Part shown: positions 57,490 through 64,000 of the stretch, in pieces
How the letters are laid out: each line of letters begins with the position of its first letter
Numbering within the stretch: the stretch's first letter is position 1
Assembly: GCA_963971305.1 (NCBI GenBank)
Contig: OZ020307.1
Span: 13,219,501 to 13,283,500 of the forward strand
DNA: 64,000 bases
Reading direction: 5' to 3'
DNA from: Arcuatula senhousia
Taxonomy: Eukaryota > Mollusca > Bivalvia > Mytilida > Mytilidae
Notes under the pieces: generated by a model
Told to the model about the DNA's origin: nothing
Databases searched by the model: none
Seen by the model: only the letters and a program-made list of their open reading frames with translations
Position numbers and translations under genes: made by a program

Positions 57490-57790
57490 AGAAAACTTTT
57501 AAAACACATTTTTAAAGTGTCTGTAGGAGGTGTGTCGTTCATAGATCGATCAAAGTCAATTTAGCACGGCGGGTAAGAATAAACTAAGATACAATTCTAA
57601 AACAAATAAGATCAAACCGGATGTCAAGCTTTGCCTGTGGTTATTAAAAATTTGAAATTGCAGTTATAATTAAAAAAATACATTTATAAACAAAATGGGC
57701 AGGGGCATTTTTATCTGAAGACATAATAATATTTAGAATTCATCCAATTATTAATATTTTAAGAAATGTAAGTTTAAGAGGAAATAGAAA
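57490..57790 (+). repeat. Duplicated segment S5, copy 2 (no retrozyme array)
   Basis: Matches 51720-52090 and serves as an approximate empty-site paralog for the array insertion. Confidence 0.65.
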
Positions 57791-58575
57791 CCCGTCTCTT
57801 TCGAAATAGATTCTATTGACTGTTATCAATCCTTTGTCATCAATACAGAACTTTACGCTCACACTCGATTTTTTTCTCCTCATTAGAAAGCTAATTTGAC
57901 ATTAGACCAATTATTAAGAAAATAATCTCTATCTACTATAGCTTGTTAGCATATATAAGCATTAATGCCAGACAGTACGTAAAAGCAAAACAATTAACGA
58001 ACTTTATTGTAAAAGGAAAAATAGTTCAATTACTGAGAGCGATAATTTTACGAATTGGTATGATATCAATTGTTCTGTAGTACAGTGTGTATGTTTTATG
58101 ATCACGAGAAGACATCAATTATCATTTAACTGTCACAACCAAATGAAACGACAGAAATATGTTTTTATAAATCACATAAAAAGTCATAAAACCAGTAACA
58201 ATTAAAGTACATGTATAAACGTTTGTAAAGCATATATTGTACTTCAAATTTGGACGGTAATATACATTATATACCTCACATGACTCCAAGTCTGCAAGTC
58301 GATATTTCTTAAAATTATTCAAAGGCTTATATGAACTAAACCTTTTAAAAATCAAAACACAGGAACAACCAATATTAAATCAACTTTTAAGTCATGTAAG
58401 TATTGACCAATGCGCAAACACACTTTTCTATTTAAATCAGAGCAGACTCAATACCAATTTACAAAATATTGAAAATTCTCAAAAGTGGTGACATGATCAG
58501 AAAAGAGAATGAAACAACAAAAAAACTATAAGTAATCCACTAGTATTATACTATTATTTGATCCTTATTGTTAGT
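57791..58575. other. AT-rich sequence, no recognised feature
   Basis: No feature could be supported. Confidence 0.35.
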
Positions 58576-58579
58576 TTAA

Positions 58580-60377
58580 GCCCCAGTCACACTGTCACGT
58601 ATTGGCTTTCCCGTTTCACTACGTTTTAAAACGTCACGTTTCAATGTAATTTATTGTCAAAGTTTTCGGTCTTCACGTTTAACTAGGCATATGCTACGTT
58701 TTACAAGGTTTCCTCACGTTTTACTACGTTTTACAAGGTATGGCAAGGTTTAACATCAGCCGTTTCATTAGGTTTTACCACGTTTTGCTACGTGTGTGGT
58801 ACGTTTCGTCAGGTATTACTAGGCTTTGTCACGTTTTAAAAGGTATAGGTTACGTTTTAGTACGTATAGATGCGGTTGTGCTAGGTATGTAGTACGTTTT
58901 ACTACGTTTTACCAAGTGCCACTACGCTGTGAAGAATAATCCGCGAAAACCGCGTAATTTTCTCAAAAGAAAAATTATATTCACCAGGAAGAGGTAGTGA
59001 TTGCTTTGAGGAGAAAACAAGTTGTGATTTTATTCATATTTTAGTAATTTATGTGGAATGCAATTTTGTCTCAGTTTTCCAACTGCTTATAAAAGATAAT
59101 AGACATGATATTTTGCATTCACTGTAGTACCAAATGGTGCATAATAATTTTAGGTTGGATTTACACAGTCATGTTGAACATGGATGCAAAAATCCTATCA
59201 CAGTTGTCTAACTATAGGTCGTAGAGGTTTTTTATTTCTCCTTCAATCTTATCATATGGTATAATAGGGTGTATATCTATTTTATACTCCTAGATCAACA
59301 GAATACTAAAGTTTTGATCAGAAGCGGGAATTAGCTTACAAAATACTTGTTACAAATTGTTTATATTACACAGCTTTAAGACTTTCACGCAAAGTACTAT
59401 TTCAGTCTTTTCCTCATTCCCTTTAAATAAGAGAAAAGAATCACTTTGTAATCTTAACCCAGTTATTTAATTCCAAAAATAATTGGTTACAGAAAACTTG
59501 ACAAATCGCTGCGAAGGGTACAAGTGCAAGAGCTAGGCCAACTGGTAGTGCCTTTCTGAACCATGTGTCTTTCTTCTTAACCCTGGCGTCATTCTTACTA
59601 CATTCTTCTGAAACATAGCTAGGTCATTTCGCAAACAGTTTCTAAAAGAAACAATATATCCCCACGTCCCAGTTCCTCTAAAATTTTTCGTACATGCCGA
59701 ACTAGGATCTCCTACTTTTCCAATGTCTCACCAAGATTAAACGCGTTTTTCTTATCCTCTGGTTGTATTGAAACAACAACAGCCTTATCTTGTAGAATAT
59801 GCATATGCTCATTCAGCAACATCCCGTAATTTACCAATTTCATAATACTTTTTTCTTTTAATGTGATTTAAATGAAGATTTTTTACAAAACAAGAGTGCA
59901 AAAATAGGCGAAATGAAAGAATAAGCGTGATAAAACGTGATTATACCTACTCAAACGTGATAAAACGTGCAAAAAACCTAGCGAAACGTAACATTAAACG
60001 TAAAAAACGTACAAAAACCTCATTAAACCTCGTGAAACGTAGTAAATACCTAGGAAAACGTAGTAAAACCTGGTGGTGGACATTACGCTACGTTTTACTA
60101 GGTTTTCGTTACGCTTTCACTAGGGTTTAACACGTTTTAACGACGTTTCACTACGTTCTACTACGTATCTGCTACGTTTATTTTTTAGCCGCGTATTGCC
60201 ACGTTTGTGTCGTGCAAACGATACAAACGGGGCACCCCACGTTTACGTCTAGGTATCTCTACGTATGTACCTGGTTTCAAGTACGTGTCGGTACGTTTCG
60301 TTACGTTTATAGCCGTTTCACTACGTTTCAGAAACGTAGTAAAACGGGGTGCCGAAACGTGACAGTGTGACTGGGGC
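58580..60377. mobile_element. TTAA-flanked 1.8-kb inverted-repeat element with TACGTTTTACTA words
   Basis: Ends GCCCCAGTCACACTGTCACG and its exact reverse complement, each flanked by TTAA (58576-58579, 60378-60381), a piggyBac-type target duplication. About 340 bp inside the left end and 430 bp inside the right end are filled with variants of 'acgttttactacg' and 'aaacgtagtaaaac'. The centre (about 58930-59920) is ordinary sequence and contains a broken reading frame on the minus strand (59441-59843). No transposase was recognised, so it is probably non-autonomous. Confidence 0.85.
59441..59843 (-). pseudogene. Unrecognised coding remnant inside the TTAA element
   Basis: From the ATG at 59843 the frame reads MKLVNYGMLLNEHMHILQDK, then SIQPEDKKNAFNLGETLEK and a stop at codon 44, then EILVRHVRKILEELGRGD. 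After frameshifts a second stretch reads NCLRNDLAMFQKNVVRMTPG, and another KKKDTWFRKALPVGLALALV, PFAAICQVF, ending NNWVKITK and a stop at 59441-59443. The pattern is an amphipathic, charge-rich helix region followed by a hydrophobic, membrane-like segment near the C-terminus. I do not recognise the family. It does not look like a transposase and may be a captured host gene fragment. Confidence 0.45.
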
Positions 60378-60582
60378 TTAAAAGGCAAACCACCAGACAA
60401 TGTTAAAATATGAGAATATACGATGATTAAAACGTGGATTTGCAGTATGGAAGTGAATAATATCCCACAATATATTTTACACACCAAATCACGTGGACAC
60501 ATTCAACCAGAAAATTATGAGATAGAAATTTGGAACACTGACAAATAGCCAGGAACAACATAACGTCGTATACAAGGTGCTA

Positions 60583-60797
60583 CTGTGAAAGTATTAATAT
60601 TCGTGGGGAACCAATTTTCGTGGTTTTCGTGGGTCAGGCAAACCAAAAATTTCAAAATAGATTTCCAACGGGCAGAGAATAAATTATTGCTATCAATAAA
60701 AAAAAAGTTTTAAAATCACGAATTTAAATATCCACGAATATACAATTGACTTCCAATCCTTGAAATTTTTACACACGAATTTAAAGTACTTTCACGG
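60583..60797. mobile_element. Small inverted-repeat element with ATTCGTGG words
   Basis: Ends CTGTGAAAGTATT and, from the right, CCGTGAAAGTACTTT, flanked by TA (60581-60582, 60798-60799). The interior has 'attcgtgg', 'ttttcgtgg', 'aatcacgaat' and 'tccacgaat' in both senses. MITE-like. Confidence 0.65.
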
Positions 60798-60799
60798 TA

Positions 60800-61447
60800 C
60801 TGTAACCCATGCCACAATCAACGAATATTGTCGAAAAAAGTACAACATGAACCATGCTTTTACATGTATTTCAGGTATGGGTACGAAGAAAAGTAAAATA
60901 GCCTACGAAAATTCTTCTTACAATATATAGCTGGTTTTCCACAAATAGCTTTTTATTTAGTACTGTTAATTTCCCAAACTTGGCTATGGTTGATTCACAG
61001 TTTAGTGCTGCTAGCTTTACATGTAGACATCATTTTGAATTGAAACAGAAAGAAAATACGTGTGTGTAATTTTAAGTAAATTTTCATAGCCCTTTAAATA
61101 GCGAAAAAAATCATAAACGGCGATACCTTGTTTGGGGCTTTTTTCTGAAATAATGAACGTGCTCTGCAGGTAACTGTAATAAAATGTCAACTTATTTTTG
61201 GAAAACAGATGTTCAAATTACTTGCAGAAAAAATGAAAGTGACAGCGTTTCTGATTCTTTTTTAAAGCAAATAATTGCGGTTTCCTTGGTCACAGTGTAA
61301 TGCAAAATTACTTTTATTTAGTTCCTAATGGCCTTATTTACACACAGTTTGTTTATTTTTGCTCACTTAATGTATACATACATTCTATATGCAAGAAAAA
61401 CAATTTAATCGCTATAGATTATAGAAAAACCTTCTACAACTTAATTC
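60800..61447. other. AT-rich sequence, no recognised feature
   Basis: Nothing could be supported. Confidence 0.35.
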
Positions 61448-61568
61448 TCGATGATTATGGAATTTCTAACATCTCGAGAAATAAATTCAATATTTTAATC
61501 GCTCGGCAAGCCTCGCCATTAAAATAATCAAATTTATTTCTCTCGATGTTAAAAATTCCATCAACTCG
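61448..61568. repeat. Long near-perfect hairpin, about 120 bp
   Basis: The left arm 'tcgatgattatggaatttct', continuing to 'attttaatcg', pairs with the right arm ending 'aaaaattccatcaactcga'. Internal pairs include 'aacatctcgagaaataaatt' with 'aatttatttctctcgatgtt'. The loop is a few bases near 'gcaagcctcg'. Foldback element or palindromic MITE. Confidence 0.65.
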
Positions 61569-61699
61569 ATCGCGTTGTAGAAGCTATATATATTCATGAT
61601 TAGCTTTTGAATTAAACTTAATTCAAAATAGATGGAGACGTCAAAGAAGATCAAAGGACATTTATTATTTTTACTAAGATTTCTCAAACTAACAATAGA

Positions 61700-62260
61700 T
61701 CAGTTTGAAATAAGCAACTTTGGCACAAGACCACACATTCTTAGTGCTTTGTTGTAATGTCAAACATCACTACTGAAGGTTCCCTCTGATGATTTAATTG
61801 TGAGTTATTGCTTTTATTAATATATAATAATTCAAAATCATGGCGATATGATGTGTAATATTTGTATGTCTGATATAGAAAATGTGTTGTTCATAAAGAA
61901 TTCTTCCCTTTTGCGACTTTTATGAATAGTATTTTACAATGGTCGTAAACCAATACAACGAACAATAAACATATTACATTTTTACATACAAAAAGGTATT
62001 TGTTTATGCAAAAAGGGAAGCTAAGTATTCTTTTCATTACAAATAATGTGTATCCCTATGGAATTTTTAATATGATTAAGAGCCTGATGTTTATTACAAA
62101 ATAATATAACGATGCTGCGCCACAGGACCCCAGTTACTCTACCATAACACAAAGAATAAACGAATGATTAATTGGTACCATTTTATTAAGTATTTCTTGC
62201 ATATCAACTACAACTTAAACTCTCCAGTGACATTAACTTTCCTGTTTAGTCCTTTCTAAT
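61700..62260 (+). repeat. Duplicated segment S4, copy 5
   Basis: Matches 26150-26700 and 56430-56600 ('aagcaactttggcac', 'aggttccctctgatgattta', 'atgattaagagcctgatgtt'). Confidence 0.6.
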
Positions 62261-62273
62261 CATCTTCTCTGAC

Positions 62274-62431
62274 ATTATGAATGAGGAAAGACACGCAAAT
62301 TTTGGACAATGCTTAAGTTAATACAACACAGTTTCTGTTTTGCAATCTAAATATTATGAATGAAGAAAGACACGCAAACTTTGGACAATGCCTAGGTTAA
62401 CACAACACAGTTTCTGTTTGGCCATCTTAGT
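62274..62431 (+). repeat. 79-bp tandem duplication
   Basis: 'attatgaatgaggaaagaca' at 62274 recurs as 'attatgaatgaagaaagaca' at 62353, followed each time by 'cgcaaa(t/c)tttggacaatgc' and 'caacacagtttctgttt'. Confidence 0.85.
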
Positions 62432-62689
62432 TTATCGAATAATGAAGTATTTACACTACTCTTATTTCATGTAAAATATGGCATTTACATTTAATAAAAT
62501 TATCCACTTTCTGCTTACTTCAAGATAAAACACCTATTAAATCCTTTCGGAACACATCATGTCATTTCGTACGTCATACGTGAGCGTTGCTGATTTAGCT
62601 GTATTTTGATGTACTTTCTCTACTATCTGTACATTTAAGCATTTTTTAAACTTATTTATTTGCTTTTATCATATTGATGCTTGAACTCA

Positions 62690-63340
62690 GATGCTCCAAA
62701 ATAGTAAGCAGTTCCTGCTTGCTATAGCAAACCCATTGCGTTGCCAATTTCCAATTCAGTGTGTCAGATCCGGTAAAGGAAGGCAAAACAAAACCCTATG
62801 ACAAATCATATAAGATCCCATATTTGTATAAGAGAGCATGATATCCCGTAAAATTTCTTGAGTGAAGACAGCAACCCAGGAGCAAAATAACCCCGTGTTA
62901 GCAATTTTTGTGTCAGACGTGACGTTCTGTTCAGGAAATCAATATTTTCCTGCAAGCTCTGGAGTAACGATACAATTGTGATACGTAAACTCCATAAGCT
63001 GGAGCAGACAGAATGTTGCTACAAGTACACAAGAAGGAAAAGTTGACAATTGGAAAGTTGAAGTCATCAAGTTTGTCATAGAGTTTTCTTGAAAGCTTTC
63101 CTTGAGAGTCTATTTCGAAAATGAAACAGAATTCCTAGAATCTATTGTGTTCTTTTTCTTAAATTCCTGGGGATACCTGAGATGGAGAGTCTCCAAATCG
63201 AGAATTGTTCAGTGAAAGGACATCATCAATATAACGGAAAGTCTAGCTAGTCTACGATCTTTTTTGTCTTGAAGTGATTGTAAGACGTTTGTTTCATATG
63301 AATAGGTGCACAATAAGTACTGCTTTAGAATTTGTCAAAC
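62690..63340 (-). pseudogene. RT pseudogene fragment 6 with tail
   Basis: The minus strand contains the region after YIDD: 'ttcgaaatagactctcaagg' and 'gtcatagggttttgttttgc' equivalents, and the piece at about 63190-63240 whose complement encodes the YIDDVLSLNN-type site ('tatattgatgatgtcctttc'). Many frameshifts. The tail at 62690-62770 matches other copies ('gctatagcaaaccc'). The 5' end fades near 63340. Confidence 0.6.
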
Positions 63341-63608
63341 TCAAAAGAATATTAATATCCATACTTAAATGAATTAAACGTCGGCAAAATCTGTTCAGTA
63401 ACATGAGAGGAGCCTACATAGAGTTCCTATGACCTACAAAACACTAAATTGATAAAGCCCCATAACTCCCATATATAGAATTTGTGAAGTCATAATGATG
63501 TTGCAATATGATCAACTACATCATGTACATTTCAGGACAAACAATCCTACCAAATTTTTATTAGAATCCGTCTGCTGAGCGTTCTCAGAGGAGTTGCGTC
63601 AACAAAGC

Positions 63609-63839
63609 ACCGTATAAGTTGTTTTTTTCTCGGGTATCTAATTTTCGCTTTTTTCGCGGTAGTTGGCAACTCCCGAAAATTTAAAACCGCGAAAATAAAA
63701 TCTCCTATATAGTATATATAAAGTTTCTACTCGCATATTGGTTATCGCTTAAATTGAATTTCGCAACAAAAAAATCTCCCATTTTCAAAGAAATTCGCGA
63801 AATTTAGCTCCCGCGAAAAAAAAAACAACTTATACGGTA
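63609..63839. mobile_element. Inverted-repeat element with TTTTCGCG words
   Basis: ACCGTATAAGTTGTTTTTTT at 63609-63628 is perfectly inverted at 63820-63839. The interior contains 'ttttcgcg', 'cgcgaaaa', 'attcgcgaaa' and 'gcgaaaat' in both senses. MITE-like. No clear target duplication. Confidence 0.72.
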
Positions 63840-64000
63840 TTCATATGACATAAAATGAACAAAGTCGATAAAGTCCCATTACTCCTATTATTTGTAAAAT
63901 CAAAATGGCATCGCAATATTATCAACTACATAAAATGACAAACAATCTTATAAAATTGCATCAAAATCCGTCCATTTAATTTGAAGGGGGTCTTTTGTTT
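63840..64000. other. AT-rich sequence to window end
   Basis: 'aaagtcccattactcc' and 'atcgcaatattatcaac' repeat a stretch at about 63455-63515 ('aaagccccataactccc', 'gttgcaatatgatcaac'), so the element at 63609-63839 seems to lie between two diverged tandem units. Confidence 0.4.

Noticed and set aside
60185..60502. 105-codon minus-strand frame near the end of the 1.8-kb element
   Set aside because: It spans the terminal inverted repeat and the word-rich region and continues outside the element, so it is incidental.

Overview
The window looks like AT-rich, repeat-dominated nuclear DNA of a bivalve mollusc, most likely a mussel (Mytilus-like). That is an inference: it rests on the hammerhead-ribozyme repeat at 52-54 kb, a bivalve-type dispersed repeat at 30.8-32.4 kb, and decayed reverse-transcriptase (RT) fragments of a kind I associate with mussel genomes. 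I found no intact host protein-coding gene, rRNA, tRNA or CRISPR array. The long reading frames are all short, compositionally biased, or explained by repeats. The window is best read as intergenic or intronic sequence.

The most interesting content is a set of self-cleaving RNA elements. Three unrelated repeat families each carry a type I hammerhead ribozyme (HHR): (1) a head-to-tail array of about 6.6 copies of a 358-bp monomer at 52091-54437 with seven HHRs on the minus strand, plus at least five decayed copies elsewhere; (2) a second family with a different HHR at 12732-13156, with relics at 33.5, 44.0, 47.0 and 54.6 kb; (3) a Penelope-like retroelement remnant at 7862-8747 whose 224-bp inverted terminal repeats each contain an HHR and whose interior keeps the last 57 codons of a GIY-YIG-type endonuclease. 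A family-2 copy (43954-44204) sits inside a family-1 copy and is flanked by an 11-bp target-site duplication, which is direct sequence evidence of mobility.

A second theme is at least eight non-autonomous inverted-repeat elements whose interiors are filled with degenerate copies of one short word in both orientations. Each family uses a different word: ATTCGAG, AAGTTAACT/AGCAGAC, TTCCAACTTGACATTTCTCAG-like, GGTATTCGGTACG, ACCAGAC/GGTCTGGT, AACATATGTTT, TACGTTTTACTA and TTTTCGCG. Several are flanked by TA. Three elements (28019-28547, 42045-42626, 58580-60377) have piggyBac-like TTAA flanks; one has a paralogous empty site at 32447. The 58.6-60.4 kb element also holds an unrecognised coding remnant.

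Under these insertions lies old duplicated DNA. Segments at 29.4-37.0 kb recur in the same order at 40.6-46.6 kb and partly at 47.9-48.6 kb. Other segment families recur at 1.3-2.4/9.5-10.5 kb, 26-27/31.2-31.7/39.3/56.4/61.7 kb, 51.7/57.5 kb and 12.0/16.5 kb. RT pseudogene fragments of one family lie at 27.3, 28.6-29.2, 37.5-38.1, 39.6-40.4, 44.8-45.1 and 62.7-63.3 kb.
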